The notes: a model not told the origin generated them from the letters alone. A stretch of 64,000 nucleotides of DNA from Chitinophaga lutea (GCF_003813775.1 NZ_RPDH01000001.1:2666001-2730000); one strand, 5' to 3'. Positions 53,389-63,106 are shown, counted from the stretch's first letter. Numbers and translations: made by a program.

Positions 53389-54966
53389 ATGGTTGACATT
53401 AAACCAGATGAAATTTCGGCGATTTTACGCCAGCAACTGAGCAACTTCAACGCCTCTGCGGAGCTGGAAGAAGTGGGCATCGTACTGTCTGTAGGTGACG
53501 GTATCGCCCGCGTGTACGGACTGAACAACGTGCGCTCCGGTGAGCTGGTTGAATTCGAAAACGGCGTAAAAGCCATCGTATTGAACCTGGAAGAAGATAA
53601 CGTGGGTGTGGTATTGATGGGTGCTTCAACAGAAATCAAAGAAGGTAACACCGTACGCCGCACCGGCCAGATCGCTTCCATCAAAGTGGGCGAAGGCATG
53701 GTAGGCCGTGTGGTAAACACCCTGGGCGAACCGATCGACGGTAAAGGCCCTATCACCGGGGAACTGTATGAAATGCCCCTGGAGCGTAAAGCACCGGGCG
53801 TTATCTACCGTGAGCCGGTAAAAGAACCGCTGCAAACCGGTATCAAGGCGATCGACGCCATGATCCCCATCGGCCGCGGCCAGCGTGAGCTGGTGATCGG
53901 TGACCGCCAGACGGGTAAAACCGCCATCTGCGTGGATGCCATCATCAATCAGAAAGAGTTTTATGACGCCGGTAAACCGGTATATTGCATATACGTAGCG
54001 ATCGGCCAGAAAGCATCCACCATCGCAGGTGTGATGAAAACCCTGGCAGATAACGGCGCCCTGGCGTACACCACCATCGTGGCCGCTTCTGCTTCAGACC
54101 CGGCTCCGCTGCAGTTCTACGCTCCCTTCGCCGGTGCAGCCATCGGTGAATTCTTCCGCGACACCGGCCGCCCTGCCCTGATCATCTATGATGACCTGTC
54201 CAAACAGGCCGTGGCTTACCGTGAGGTGTCCCTGCTGCTCCGCCGCCCTCCCGGCCGTGAAGCTTACCCTGGTGACGTATTCTACCTCCACAGCCGCCTG
54301 CTCGAGCGCGCTGCGAAAATCATCGCAAAAGATGAGATCGCACAGCAGATGAACGACTGCCCGGATTCCATCAAACACCTCGTAAGAGGCGGTGGCTCCC
54401 TGACGGCATTGCCCATCATCGAAACACAGGCTGGTGACGTATCCGCATACATCCCCACGAACGTGATCTCCATCACCGACGGTCAGATCTTCCTGGAAAA
54501 CAACCTGTTCAACGCGGGTATCCGCCCCGCTATCAACGTGGGTATCTCCGTGAGCCGCGTAGGTGGTAACGCCCAGATCAAATCCATGAAGAAAGTATCA
54601 GGTACCCTGAAACTCGACCAGGCGATGTACCGCGAAATGGAAGCCTTCTCCAAATTCGGCGGTGACCTCGACGCGGCAACCAAATCCGTACTGGATAAAG
54701 GTGCCCGTAACGTGGAAATCCTGAAACAGCCTCAGTTCTCTCCCTTCTCCGTAGAAAAACAGGTAGCCATTATTTACCTCGGTACCAATGGCCTGCTGCG
54801 CGAAGTGCCCGTGAAAAACATCCGTGCCTTCGAAGACGCTTTCCTGCATGAAATGGAAGTAAGGCTCCCCGATGTACTCGGCGAGTTCAAAAAAGGTAAC
54901 CTGCCCGAAGAAGGCCTGAAGAAAATGGTCGCCCTGGCAGAAGAACTGAAGCCCAGATTCGCATAG
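53389..54966 (+). CDS. atpA: ATP synthase F1 subunit alpha
   Basis: The 525-aa product has the Walker [11 protein letters not shown], the [12 protein letters not shown] segment, the arginine-finger region with [10 protein letters not shown] and an N-terminal beta-barrel domain. Alpha subunits form the non-catalytic sites of the F1 ring. It is the last gene of the cluster: a terminator follows 22 bases later, and atpG, which commonly comes next, is not present. atpD and atpC are also absent from the window, as is usual in this phylum. Confidence 0.97.
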   Translation: MVDIKPDEISAILRQQLSNFNASAELEEVGIVLSVGDGIARVYGLNNVRSGELVEFENGVKAIVLNLEEDNVGVVLMGASTEIKEGNTVRRTGQIASIKVGEGMVGRVVNTLGEPIDGKGPITGELYEMPLERKAPGVIYREPVKEPLQTGIKAIDAMIPIGRGQRELVIGDRQTGKTAICVDAIINQKEFYDAGKPVYCIYVAIGQKASTIAGVMKTLADNGALAYTTIVAASASDPAPLQFYAPFAGAAIGEFFRDTGRPALIIYDDLSKQAVAYREVSLLLRRPPGREAYPGDVFYLHSRLLERAAKIIAKDEIAQQMNDCPDSIKHLVRGGGSLTALPIIETQAGDVSAYIPTNVISITDGQIFLENNLFNAGIRPAINVGISVSRVGGNAQIKSMKKVSGTLKLDQAMYREMEAFSKFGGDLDAATKSVLDKGARNVEILKQPQFSPFSVEKQVAIIYLGTNGLLREVPVKNIRAFEDAFLHEMEVRLPDVLGEFKKGNLPEEGLKKMVALAEELKPRFA

Positions 54967-54988
54967 TTAAATCATCGCTTTAGATAAT

Positions 54989-55022
54989 AAAAGGCTGTAT
55001 CATTTGTGGTACAGCCTTTTTT
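54989..55022 (+). terminator. terminator of the ATP synthase operon
   Basis: An 11-bp stem (54989-54999 with 55010-55020) with flanking A and T runs closes the operon right after atpA. Confidence 0.85.
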
Positions 55023-55101
55023 AATTCAAGCCATCCGGCACGACTGTTGAACCGCCCTCGCGTTCGCCAGGGCCCACGTCGATGCCGGTGCTGTACATAT
55101 A

Positions 55102-55265
55102 TCATATATCCTTTTCAAACTCCAGGGAAAATTCTTCCCCACCACGTAGAGTTGGTTTTCCCGATTTCAGCCACTCAGCCAATGACCATGCGATAGACAC
55201 CGACCATGGGCACAGGTTAACAGGCTTAGCTACAAAAAAATTATTTGGTTTATAATATAAACTAG
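55102..55265 (-). pseudogene. possible gene remnant
   Basis: The 333-base gap after atpA contains, on the minus strand, an open frame of about 53 codons without ATG that reads like coding sequence (for example LCPWSVSIAWSLAEWLKS and TLRGGEEFSLEFEKDI before a TGA at 55104-55102). It overlaps the promoter of the next gene. No family is recognised. It may be chance, or the tail of a decayed gene. Confidence 0.2.
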
Positions 55266-55275
55266 TTTAGTTTTG
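55244..55275 (+). promoter_or_regulatory. canonical promoter for the second TonB-dependent receptor
   Basis: TTTG at 55244-55247 and TAGTTTTG at 55268-55275 are separated by exactly 20 bases. The ATG is 24 bases downstream. Confidence 0.7.
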
Positions 55276-55299
55276 CTTCGTCAATCCTAATCTAACTAT

Positions 55300-57456
55300 A
55301 TGCTCAGGTCATTCCCCATTCTAATCCTCTTTACCTTCATTCCCCTGCTTATGCAGGCACAATCGACCGTCAGCGGTAAAGTCACCAATGCTAAAAAGAA
55401 ACCCCTCCCCGGCGTGAACATTGCGATTGCCGGCACATACGATGGAGCGACCACCGCGGCCGACGGCAGCTTCTCCTTTACCACCTCCGCCAAAGGCGAA
55501 AGGGTCGTAACGGCCTCGCTCGCAGGGTACGCCCCGCTGGAAATCAAAACAGATCTGGCCGCCGCACAGGGTCTCAACCTGGTGTTAAAGGAAACGGTCA
55601 ACGAACTGAAGATGGTGACCATTTCGGCGGGCAGTTTCGAGGCCAGCGATGAAAAGAAGAACACCGTACTGAAGCCGCTCGACATCGTGACCACCGCCGG
55701 CGCGAACGCCGACATCGTGAGCGCCCTCAAAACGCTTCCCGGCGCGCAGCAGGTGGGCGAGAAAGAAGGGTTGTTCGTGAGGGGCGGCACCGGCTATGAA
55801 ACGCAAACGTTCATCGACGGAATGCTGGTGCGTAACCCCTTTTCCAGCGGCATGCCCGACTATGCGGCCCGGGGCAGGTTTTCGCCGTTCCTCTTTAAAG
55901 GCACCACTTTCAGCAGTGGCGGCTATTCCGCGCAATATGGCCAGGGGCTGTCGTCTGCACTGGTACTGGAGTCTACCGACCTGCCCGACCGTTCGTCTTA
56001 TTCGCTCGGCCTCGGCACGGTGGGCCCCAGTGTGGGAGTAGACATGCTGTCGAAAAACAAAAAACAGGCGTACGGTTTTGAGGTGGACTATTTCAACCTG
56101 GCGCCTTATTTCGCGCTGGTGAAACAAAAACAGAAACCGACCATCGCTCCGCAGGGCGCGAATGCATCGGCCAACTACCGGCTCAAAACTTCCCGCAACG
56201 GCATGCTCAAGATATTTGTGAACAGCAGCTGGAGTAAGTTCGGCTTCCGCGGCGAAAGCCTGGAATACCCGGGGTTCAACGAAGAGTTCGAACTGGAGAA
56301 CAAATATCTCTACACCAATATCAGTTATAAGGAGAGTCTGGGCAAAGGCTGGAAACTCAACCTGGGAACGTCTTTCAGCACCAACCAGGATCGCATCTAC
56401 ATGGATACGGTAGGCAAATCGCCCAGCCCCAGCCGCGTCAACGCCCGCCAGGACCTTACGCAGTTCAGGGTGATGGTGACCAGGATGCTCGGCCGCTTTT
56501 CGATGCTGCGCCTCGGCACCGAATACCAGTATGCCGATGAGCGGAACAAATTCAACAGCTTCCGCGGCAGTTACGTAGACAGTTATTCGGGCTCATTCGC
56601 GGAAGCGGATATCTATTTCACGCCCCGCTTCGTGGGCCGCCTGGGCACGCGGTACGAATACACCTCGCTGCTGAAAGCCGCCAATATCGCGCCCCGCGCC
56701 TCCCTCGCCTACAAACTAGACGATAAGAGCCAGGTGGCGTTTGCCTATGGTGAATTCTATCAGAAGCCCGAGCAGCAATACCTGCGGATGTCGCACAACC
56801 TGGGTTTCATGCGGGCCACGCATTACATTGCCAGCTACCAGCGCCTGTCGGAGTTCTACACCCTGCGCGGGGAAGTGTTCTATAAAAAATACCACGACCT
56901 CGTTAAAACGGTACCGCACCTGAATAATAACGGTACCGGCTATGCGAAAGGAGCGGAGCTGTTCTGGCGCGACCGTAAATCCATCAAGAACGTGGATTAC
57001 TGGCTGTCTTATTCTTTCCTCGATACCAAGCGCGATTACCTGAACTATCCTTACGAAGTGCAGCCTGATTTCGCCGCACAGCACACGGCCACCCTGGTGT
57101 ATAAGCATTACATTCCGTCTATCCAGCTGAATGTGGGCGCCACTTATTCGTTCGCGACGGGAAGGCCGTATTACAATCCCAACCGGCCGGAGAGTGAGTT
57201 CATGAAAGATCGCACCCGTAACCTGAATACGCTGAGCCTGAACGTGAATTACCTCACCTCCATCGGCAAGGCCTTTACGGTATTCGTGTTCACGATGTCG
57301 AACGTGCTGGGGAACGACCAGGAGTATGGCTTCCGGTATTCGTCGGACAAGCTGCGGAGGAACATGGTAGGCCCGATGGCGCCGCGTTTCTTTTTCGTGG
57401 GCATGTTCATGAGTTTCGGCATCGACCGCCGGCAGGAAGTGATCGACAGACAATGA
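55300..57456 (+). CDS. TonB-dependent outer-membrane receptor
   Basis: The 718-aa product has a signal peptide (ILFTFIPLLMQAQ), a carboxypeptidase-like regulatory domain (about 22-105, with VSGKVTNAKKKPLPGVNI), a plug (about 120-225, with VRGGTGYETQTFIDGM) and a barrel of moderate size. The C-terminus extends past the last strand (SFGIDRRQEVIDRQ), so it does not end in the usual aromatic residue. Ligand is unknown. It is followed by a TPR-like exported protein and, after a terminator, a small winged-helix regulator, a recurrent Bacteroidota set. It has a canonical promoter without Pho-type sites. Confidence 0.88.
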   Translation: MLRSFPILILFTFIPLLMQAQSTVSGKVTNAKKKPLPGVNIAIAGTYDGATTAADGSFSFTTSAKGERVVTASLAGYAPLEIKTDLAAAQGLNLVLKETVNELKMVTISAGSFEASDEKKNTVLKPLDIVTTAGANADIVSALKTLPGAQQVGEKEGLFVRGGTGYETQTFIDGMLVRNPFSSGMPDYAARGRFSPFLFKGTTFSSGGYSAQYGQGLSSALVLESTDLPDRSSYSLGLGTVGPSVGVDMLSKNKKQAYGFEVDYFNLAPYFALVKQKQKPTIAPQGANASANYRLKTSRNGMLKIFVNSSWSKFGFRGESLEYPGFNEEFELENKYLYTNISYKESLGKGWKLNLGTSFSTNQDRIYMDTVGKSPSPSRVNARQDLTQFRVMVTRMLGRFSMLRLGTEYQYADERNKFNSFRGSYVDSYSGSFAEADIYFTPRFVGRLGTRYEYTSLLKAANIAPRASLAYKLDDKSQVAFAYGEFYQKPEQQYLRMSHNLGFMRATHYIASYQRLSEFYTLRGEVFYKKYHDLVKTVPHLNNNGTGYAKGAELFWRDRKSIKNVDYWLSYSFLDTKRDYLNYPYEVQPDFAAQHTATLVYKHYIPSIQLNVGATYSFATGRPYYNPNRPESEFMKDRTRNLNTLSLNVNYLTSIGKAFTVFVFTMSNVLGNDQEYGFRYSSDKLRRNMVGPMAPRFFFVGMFMSFGIDRRQEVIDRQ

Positions 57457-57533
57457 CCAAATGCAACCGGGCATGAACACGGTTGCTGATATCGATAATT
57501 ACACAACAACCCTAACGAAATAAACTTTAACTG

Positions 57534-58178
57534 ATGAAACGAATGCTTCTTTCTCTTTTACTGGCCGGCGCGGCCATCACCGCCAATGCTCAGAGCGAGC
57601 AATATGAAAGCGCCATGAAACAGCAGATAGGCCTGCTCGACAGCAGCAGCACCTATAGCGAAGCCGGCATGCAGCAGCTCGCCAATACATTCGAGCGAAT
57701 TGCGGAAGCGGAGAAAACACAGTGGTTGCCGTATTATTACGCCGCTTACTGCCGCGTGAACGAGGCGTACATGGCAAAGCACAAGGACAAAGTAGACGGG
57801 GTCGCAGATAAAGCCCTGCTGAGCATCGAAAAAGCGCAGGCGCTGAAGGGAAAAGATTCCGAGATATCCTGCATCCTGTCGATGATCGCTACGTCACGCA
57901 TCAGCGTAGACCCGATGACGCGCGGTATGAAATATGGGCCCGAGTCCGGCGCGCATCTCGAAGAAGCTAAAAAGCTGAACCCTGAAAATCCGCGTGTGTA
58001 CATGCTGGAAGGGCAATCGCTGCTATATACGCCCGAGGCTTTCGGCGGCAGCAAAACAAAAGCGAAAGAAACGTTTGAAGTGGCGCTGAAGAAGTTTGCC
58101 GCATTCAAACCTGAAAGCCCTATCGCGCCCAGCTGGGGCGAGCATTACACGAAGATGCTGATTGCGGGGATAAAATAA
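57534..58178 (+). CDS. exported TPR-like protein
   Basis: The 214-aa product has a signal peptide (MLLSLLLAGAAITANAQ) and an all-helical mature part. Segments such as WLPYYYAAYCRVNEAYM and LEEAKKLNPENPRVYMLEGQSLLY are tetratricopeptide-like helices, followed by AFGGSKTKAKETFEVAL. It probably binds a protein partner in the periplasm, perhaps the receptor encoded upstream. It lies 77 bases after the receptor gene and ends at a strong terminator. Confidence 0.75.
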   Translation: MKRMLLSLLLAGAAITANAQSEQYESAMKQQIGLLDSSSTYSEAGMQQLANTFERIAEAEKTQWLPYYYAAYCRVNEAYMAKHKDKVDGVADKALLSIEKAQALKGKDSEISCILSMIATSRISVDPMTRGMKYGPESGAHLEEAKKLNPENPRVYMLEGQSLLYTPEAFGGSKTKAKETFEVALKKFAAFKPESPIAPSWGEHYTKMLIAGIK

Positions 58179-58184
58179 AATGTT

Positions 58185-58222
58185 TAGTTTACGGGCGGCA
58201 CACCTGCCCGTAAACTATTTTT
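58185..58222 (+). terminator. rho-independent terminator
   Basis: A perfect 12-bp stem (58185-58196 with 58206-58217), a 9-base loop and a T run follow the TPR-like gene. Confidence 0.88.
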
Positions 58223-58241
58223 CTGTGTTTAATCGTATGTA

Positions 58242-58541
58242 ATGGATTTTAAAGAGCTGGACCCGGTATTACATTCTCAGTTACGGTTGGCAATTATGTC
58301 TGTACTGATCAGTGAGGAAGAAGCAGAATTCACGCTGCTGAAGGAAAAAACGAATGCTACGGCAGGCAATCTCAGCGTGCAGATCAACAAGCTGAAAGAC
58401 GCGTCGTACATCGAAGTAACGAAGCAGTTTAAAGACAACTACCCGCAAACGATCTGTAAAATCACGGCCGAAGGCAAACGTGCGTTTGAGAATTATGTGA
58501 AATCCATTCAGTCTTATCTGCACGCAGGCAAAAAAAAGTGA
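58242..58541 (+). CDS. small winged-helix transcriptional regulator
   Basis: The 99-aa product is a single winged-helix domain: LHSQLRLAIMSVL (helix 1), FTLLKEKTNATAGNLSVQINKL (helix-turn-helix; in parts: TNATAGNLSVQ), and a wing with YIEVTKQFKDNYPQTICKIT. The type is close to MarR/ArsR-like small regulators of Bacteroidota. It has no ligand-binding domain. It may control the receptor unit upstream, but the strong terminator between them means it is likely transcribed separately. Confidence 0.85.
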   Translation: MDFKELDPVLHSQLRLAIMSVLISEEEAEFTLLKEKTNATAGNLSVQINKLKDASYIEVTKQFKDNYPQTICKITAEGKRAFENYVKSIQSYLHAGKKK

Positions 58542-58618
58542 ATTCGCGGCCACTGTTAACCCGGTGCAGCGCTTTGTGCTAACTTCATCTTCCGCGAAAA
58601 CCATTAAAGGTACAGCAG

Positions 58619-59452
58619 ATGGAAGTATTGGAACACAAACTTAAAGTGGCGCCAACGGCCGCGCTTGTGCTGCATTTTGCACGTCCGCTGTTCAGCAGCG
58701 GCCTTACCCATAATTACATCGGCCGCATCGATCTCAGCGAGGTAGCTCCGATGGCGGCGAAGCTGGAAGAGCTGTTCAAACATTTCCCCGAAACGATTTT
58801 ATTCCGCAAAAAATACATCCGGTACCTGCTGCAGGAATACCTGACAGACGATATCCCCGTGCAGGTGTGCATGCTCGGCGCAGGGCTCGACCCGTTGACG
58901 CTTCACCTGCTGGAAGAATACCCTCACGCGGTCAGCGCCATTTTTGAAGTGGACGAAGAGCACATCGGCATCAAAAAACAGTTATACCCGGCCAGCGAAA
59001 AAATACATTTCATTCAGGCGGATATCACAGATACCCTGCATTTGCCGGATCGTCTCCGCGATGCGGGGTATCACCCTGAAATACCCGCCATTATCATATT
59101 CGAGGGACTGATACATTATATTTCCGACATCAATTTTCTCAACATCATGCAGTTTTTCCGGACGCCCAACAAAACCAATGTGGTGATCATGGATTATATG
59201 CTGCCGGAAAACAGCCTGCCGGCGAGCGTATTACCGGTGTTCCGGCCGCTGCGGCAGATGATGGAAGCCTTTATCGGGGGCGGCATCCACTTCTATAACC
59301 GGGCGCAGGTGTTCAGTATGGTGGCGGCGCTGCAAGGCGATGTGGTCAGCGTGGCATCGATGCAGGAGGTGGAATACAAGCTCAACGGGCGCAACGAGCT
59401 CTATTACGGGGAAGGAGAGGGGTTTATTGAAATGATTTCCTGCTATATCTGA
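58619..59452 (+). CDS. class I SAM-dependent methyltransferase (LCM/PPM1-like)
   Basis: The 277-aa product resembles the leucine carboxyl methyltransferase family: FRKKYIRYLLQEYL, the SAM-binding MLGAGLDPLTLHL, AIFEVDEEHIGIKKQ with an acidic ribose-binding residue, and FEGLIHYIS. Bacterial members act on small polyketide or unknown acids. No biosynthetic cluster is near. It lies 77 bases after the regulator gene. Confidence 0.82.
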   Translation: MEVLEHKLKVAPTAALVLHFARPLFSSGLTHNYIGRIDLSEVAPMAAKLEELFKHFPETILFRKKYIRYLLQEYLTDDIPVQVCMLGAGLDPLTLHLLEEYPHAVSAIFEVDEEHIGIKKQLYPASEKIHFIQADITDTLHLPDRLRDAGYHPEIPAIIIFEGLIHYISDINFLNIMQFFRTPNKTNVVIMDYMLPENSLPASVLPVFRPLRQMMEAFIGGGIHFYNRAQVFSMVAALQGDVVSVASMQEVEYKLNGRNELYYGEGEGFIEMISCYI

Positions 59453-59460
59453 GCAATAAA

Positions 59461-59493
59461 AAATGGCAGCCACCGCATGAGGGGCTGCCATTT
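59461..59493 (-). terminator. terminator after pdxA
   Basis: An 11-bp stem (59461-59471 with 59483-59493) is followed on the minus strand by six T. On the plus strand the T run is poor, so it mainly serves pdxA. Confidence 0.75.
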
Positions 59494-59510
59494 GACTATG
59501 TTGGCCTGTT

Positions 59511-60590
59511 TTACACAGCGCCCCGTTCGGAGGCGATCTCCGTTTTCTTCAGGGGATTCTGTGTGTTTTCAGCGTATGTTTTGCGTTTGGCGATGATGTC
59601 GATGGCTGTGAATACCGCCTGGCGGAACGAGGCTTCGTCGGCGGTGTTTTTACCGGCAATGTCGAAGGCGGTGCCGTGGTCGGGCGAGGTGCGCACGATG
59701 GGCAGGCCGGCCGTGTAGTTCACGCCTTCGCCCTGCGCCAGCGATTTGAACGGGATCAGGCCCTGATCGTGGTACATGGCCAGCACCCCGTCGAATTTGC
59801 GGTGCATTTCACGGGCAAAAAATGCGTCGGCGCTGTAAGGGCCGAAAGCAAGGATGTTATTATGTTTGGCCTGCTTGATGGCGGGCGTGATGTGTTTGAT
59901 TTCTTCGTCGCCGATGAGGCCTTCGTCGCCCGCGTGCGGGTTCAGGCCGAGTACGGCGATGCGCGGCTTGTCGATCCCGAAGTCTTTCACCAGGCTCTCT
60001 TTCATCAGCATCAGCTTGCTGAGGATGTTCTCCTTGGTCACGAACTTCGCGATTTCGGCCACGGGCACATGCTCGGTGAGCAGGCCCACCCGCATATTGT
60101 CTGCCGTCATGAACATCAGCACATCTTTGCTCTGGAAAGCATTCTGCAGGTAAGGCGTATGGCCGGTGAAGTTGAAATCGGCGCTCTGGATATTCTTTTT
60201 ATGGATAGGAGCGGTTACCAGCCCTTCGATCTGTTTGTCTTTCAGGCATTCGATCGCCACCGCCAGTGAACGGGCGGCGTATTTCCCGCCGATTTCGTTG
60301 AGGATGCCGGGTGTGATCTGTACTTCTTCTTCCCAGCAGTTGAAAACACTCACCTGCTTGGGGTTAAGGCGGCTGAAGTCCTTTATACTCTGGTAATTGA
60401 AGTTGTTTTCGTTCAGCAGCTTCCGGTAGAAGTTGATGGTTTTGTTCGACGCGAAAATAACCGGCGTACAGAGTTCCAGCATGCGGTTGTCAGCAAAAGT
60501 CTTGATGATGATTTCCGTTCCGATGCTGTTCAGGTCTCCCACCGAAATTCCTATGACGGGGCGGTGTGTATGTGCAATGGCTGTACTCAT
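59511..60590 (-). CDS. pdxA: 4-hydroxythreonine-4-phosphate dehydrogenase
   Basis: The 359-aa product catalyses an NAD-dependent oxidation in the DXP-dependent route to vitamin B6. Family marks are GISVGDLNSIGTEII at the N-terminus, PIHKKNIQSA with a catalytic Lys, the metal-binding TGHTPYL, GLNPHAGDEGLIG, and MYHDQGLIPFK. Length is slightly above the E. coli enzyme because of a charged C-terminal tail. It is divergent from rsmA with 111 bases between starts. Confidence 0.94.
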   Translation of the reverse strand: MSTAIAHTHRPVIGISVGDLNSIGTEIIIKTFADNRMLELCTPVIFASNKTINFYRKLLNENNFNYQSIKDFSRLNPKQVSVFNCWEEEVQITPGILNEIGGKYAARSLAVAIECLKDKQIEGLVTAPIHKKNIQSADFNFTGHTPYLQNAFQSKDVLMFMTADNMRVGLLTEHVPVAEIAKFVTKENILSKLMLMKESLVKDFGIDKPRIAVLGLNPHAGDEGLIGDEEIKHITPAIKQAKHNNILAFGPYSADAFFAREMHRKFDGVLAMYHDQGLIPFKSLAQGEGVNYTAGLPIVRTSPDHGTAFDIAGKNTADEASFRQAVFTAIDIIAKRKTYAENTQNPLKKTEIASERGAV

Positions 60591-60701
60591 GCGCTTTTAG
60601 GATAAAAATGATCGGTCAAATATACGTGGAATTGTTGACAGATTGCGGCGTGCAGGGGCAAACTGGAGACTATTCCTTAATTTTGCCCTTCAAACTATTT
60701 C

Positions 60702-61454
60702 ATGTATACGCTTAAAAAGTCACTCGGCCAGCATTTTCTCAAAGACGAAAATATGTGCCGGCAGATCGTGGAGGCCATGCCCGTAGAGGAGGGCCTGCAA
60801 TTGCTGGAAGTGGGGCCGGGTGGCGGCGCTATCACCAAATACCTGCTCGAGATCCCCGGTATCATCTTCCGGGCGGTGGAGCTGGACGCGGAAAAGGTGC
60901 AGTACCTCGAAAAGACCTTTCCCGCCATCAAAGGCAAACTCATCAATGAGAGTTTCCTCGACATGCAGCCCCCTTTCACCGGGGAATTTTCCATCATCGG
61001 CAACTTCCCCTACAACATATCCACCCAGATCATGTTCCGGGTGCTCGACTGGCGGGCGCAGGTGCCTGCGGTAGTGGGGATGTTCCAGAAAGAGGTGGCG
61101 CAGCGCATCGCGGCGGGGCATGGGAATAAGGACTACGGCATCCTGAGCGTGCTGCTGCAGCGCTTTTACAGGGTGGAATACCTCTTTGAGGTGGACGAGC
61201 AGAGCTTTAACCCGCCGCCCAAAGTGAAGTCGGCCGTTATCCGCCTCACCCGGCTGGAGGCTCCGCTGGCGGTCAAAAGCGAGAAGAAGTTCAACCTGCT
61301 GGTGAAAACGGCCTTCGGGCAGCGCAGGAAACAGCTGCGCAACCCGCTGAAAGGGTTTTTCGATAAGACATTTTTACAGGAACCAATATTTACAAAAAGG
61401 GCGGAAGAGCTGTCTGTGGCCGACTTCGTGACCCTTTCCGAACACATGTTATGA
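60702..61454 (+). CDS. rsmA: 16S rRNA dimethyladenosine transferase
   Basis: The 250-aa product dimethylates two adjacent adenines near the 3' end of 16S rRNA during small-subunit assembly. It shows KKSLGQHFLKDENMC at the start, the SAM motif LEVGPGGGAIT, and motif IV NFPYNIS, which holds the target adenine. Its stop overlaps the start of the next gene (ATGA), so translation is coupled. Also called KsgA. Confidence 0.96.
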   Translation: MYTLKKSLGQHFLKDENMCRQIVEAMPVEEGLQLLEVGPGGGAITKYLLEIPGIIFRAVELDAEKVQYLEKTFPAIKGKLINESFLDMQPPFTGEFSIIGNFPYNISTQIMFRVLDWRAQVPAVVGMFQKEVAQRIAAGHGNKDYGILSVLLQRFYRVEYLFEVDEQSFNPPPKVKSAVIRLTRLEAPLAVKSEKKFNLLVKTAFGQRRKQLRNPLKGFFDKTFLQEPIFTKRAEELSVADFVTLSEHML

Positions 61455-62377
61455 GCCAGAAAGTTTTAATTACAGCGAAAGTTCACGAATACCTGATCAA
61501 TCAACTGGAAGCAAAGGGATACACCGTACAATACGAACCGTCCATTACCTACAACGGGGTGATGGAGGTGATTCACGACTGCAAAGGCCTCATCGTAACC
61601 ACCCGTATCAGGGTGGATAAGGCGCTGATCGACCAGGCCCCGGCGCTGGAGTGGATAGGCCGCCTGGGCTCCGGGATGGAACTGATAGACGTGCCTTATG
61701 CGGAAAGCAAGGGCATTCACTGCGCCAGCAGCCCCGAAGGGAATATGGACACGGTGGGCGAGCAGGCCACAGGCATGCTGATCATGCTCATGCACAACCT
61801 GCTGAAAAGCAACCTGGAGCTGCGGCAGTACATCTGGGAGCGCGATGGTAACCGCGCCTGGGAACTTGGCGGCAAAACCATTGCCATCATCGGCTACGGC
61901 CACACAGGCAGCAGCTTTGCTCGTAAGCTCCGCGGGTTCGACATGCGCATCCTGGCGTACGATAAATACAAAAAAGGCTACGGCAATGAATATGTGGAAG
62001 AATCGGATATGGACACCATTTTCCGGGAAGCGGATATCGTGAGCCTGCACCTGCCCCTCACCGAAGAAACCCGGCACCTGGGGAACGCCGCTTTTTTGGG
62101 CAATTTCGCCAAACCGGTGGTGCTGATCAATACTTCCCGGGGGAAGGTGGTGCGCACGGCCGACGTGATCGGCGCGCTGGAAGCCGGCACGCTGGCGGGC
62201 GCCTGCCTCGACGTACTCGAAAATGAAAAGCTCGATACCTTCAGCGCAGCGGAAAAAGAACAACTGCAGTTCCTGCTGCAGCACCCGCGTGTGGTGCTCA
62301 CCCCGCACATTGCCGGTTATTCCCACGAGGCCAGCATCAAAATGGCACAGGTGGTACTGACGAAGCTGGGGATTTAG
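61451..62377 (+). CDS. D-2-hydroxyacid dehydrogenase (phosphoglycerate-dehydrogenase-like)
   Basis: The 308-aa product has the two-domain fold of the family: NAD motif GYGHTGSSFARKL (about 151-163), the substrate Arg in NTSRGKVVRT, Glu in CLDVLENEKL and His in LTPHIAGYS. Without the ACT domain of SerA it could act as a 3-phosphoglycerate dehydrogenase of the short type or on another 2-oxoacid. It overlaps rsmA by 4 bases, an uncommon partner. Confidence 0.88.
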   Translation: MSQKVLITAKVHEYLINQLEAKGYTVQYEPSITYNGVMEVIHDCKGLIVTTRIRVDKALIDQAPALEWIGRLGSGMELIDVPYAESKGIHCASSPEGNMDTVGEQATGMLIMLMHNLLKSNLELRQYIWERDGNRAWELGGKTIAIIGYGHTGSSFARKLRGFDMRILAYDKYKKGYGNEYVEESDMDTIFREADIVSLHLPLTEETRHLGNAAFLGNFAKPVVLINTSRGKVVRTADVIGALEAGTLAGACLDVLENEKLDTFSAAEKEQLQFLLQHPRVVLTPHIAGYSHEASIKMAQVVLTKLGI

Positions 62378-62516
62378 GGGATTTGTTCAGGTGGAGCATT
62401 TTCCCCCACCGGGGGCGGCAACGGGTCACTGCGGCCTTCTTTCAGGCAGCTAAAATCTTTAGAATATTAGCGTTTTTTATATGTGAACGGGAGTTTCCGC
62501 CGCATTTTATTTTTGT

Positions 62517-62524
62517 TATATTTG
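62517..62524 (+). promoter_or_regulatory. -7 box for greA
   Basis: TATATTTG is a perfect TAnnTTTG match. It implies a leader of about 70 bases before greA that contains a run of ten T (62570-62579). Confidence 0.5.
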
Positions 62525-62602
62525 CAATGATCACACTTAATGACGTCTTTGCGCAAGCGGGGGCGTTAATTTTTTTTTTCTTTATACTAAATCGTTACGG
62601 TT

Positions 62603-63076
62603 ATGTCTGGCGTAAATTATGTAACCAAGGAAACCCTTGACCAAATGAGAGACGAGCTTACGCAGCTCAAAACGAAAGGGAGGGCCGAGATAGCGAGAGC
62701 CATTTCGGAAGCCCGTGAAAAAGGGGATTTGAAGGAGAACGCAGAATACGACGCAGCTAAAGAAGCGCAGGGCCTCCACGAGGCGAAAATTGCCGTGCTG
62801 GAAAACGTCATTGCCAATGCCAGGGTAGTGGAAGCGGATTCCATCGACACATCGAAGGTATCAGTGCTGTGCAAGGTGACCATCACCAACCTGGCCAACA
62901 AAAAAACAATGACCTACCAGCTGGTTTCCGAAAAGGAAGCTGACCTGAAACAGGGCAAAATCTCGGTGACTTCCCCCATCGGCAAAGGCCTGCTGGGCAA
63001 AAAAGTGGGCGATGAAGCGCTCGTGAACGCTCCCAATGGCAGCATGAAATTCAAAATTGAAAGCATTACCGTGTAA
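62603..63076 (+). CDS. greA: transcription elongation factor GreA
   Basis: The 157-aa product rescues backtracked RNA polymerase by stimulating cleavage of the RNA end. The N-terminal coiled coil carries the catalytic acidic tip in AREKGDLKENAEYDAA, and the C-terminal FKBP-like domain has VTSPIGKGLLGKKVGDEA. Length is typical. It has its own promoter with a T-rich leader and is closed by a terminator. Confidence 0.96.
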   Translation: MSGVNYVTKETLDQMRDELTQLKTKGRAEIARAISEAREKGDLKENAEYDAAKEAQGLHEAKIAVLENVIANARVVEADSIDTSKVSVLCKVTITNLANKKTMTYQLVSEKEADLKQGKISVTSPIGKGLLGKKVGDEALVNAPNGSMKFKIESITV

Positions 63077-63106
63077 ACGGGCACAAATAGTTGTAATAGC
63101 TACGAT

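Noticed and set aside
57463..57486. Terminator after the second TonB-dependent receptor
   Set aside because: Only a 7-bp stem without T run; the next gene follows closely and is probably co-transcribed.
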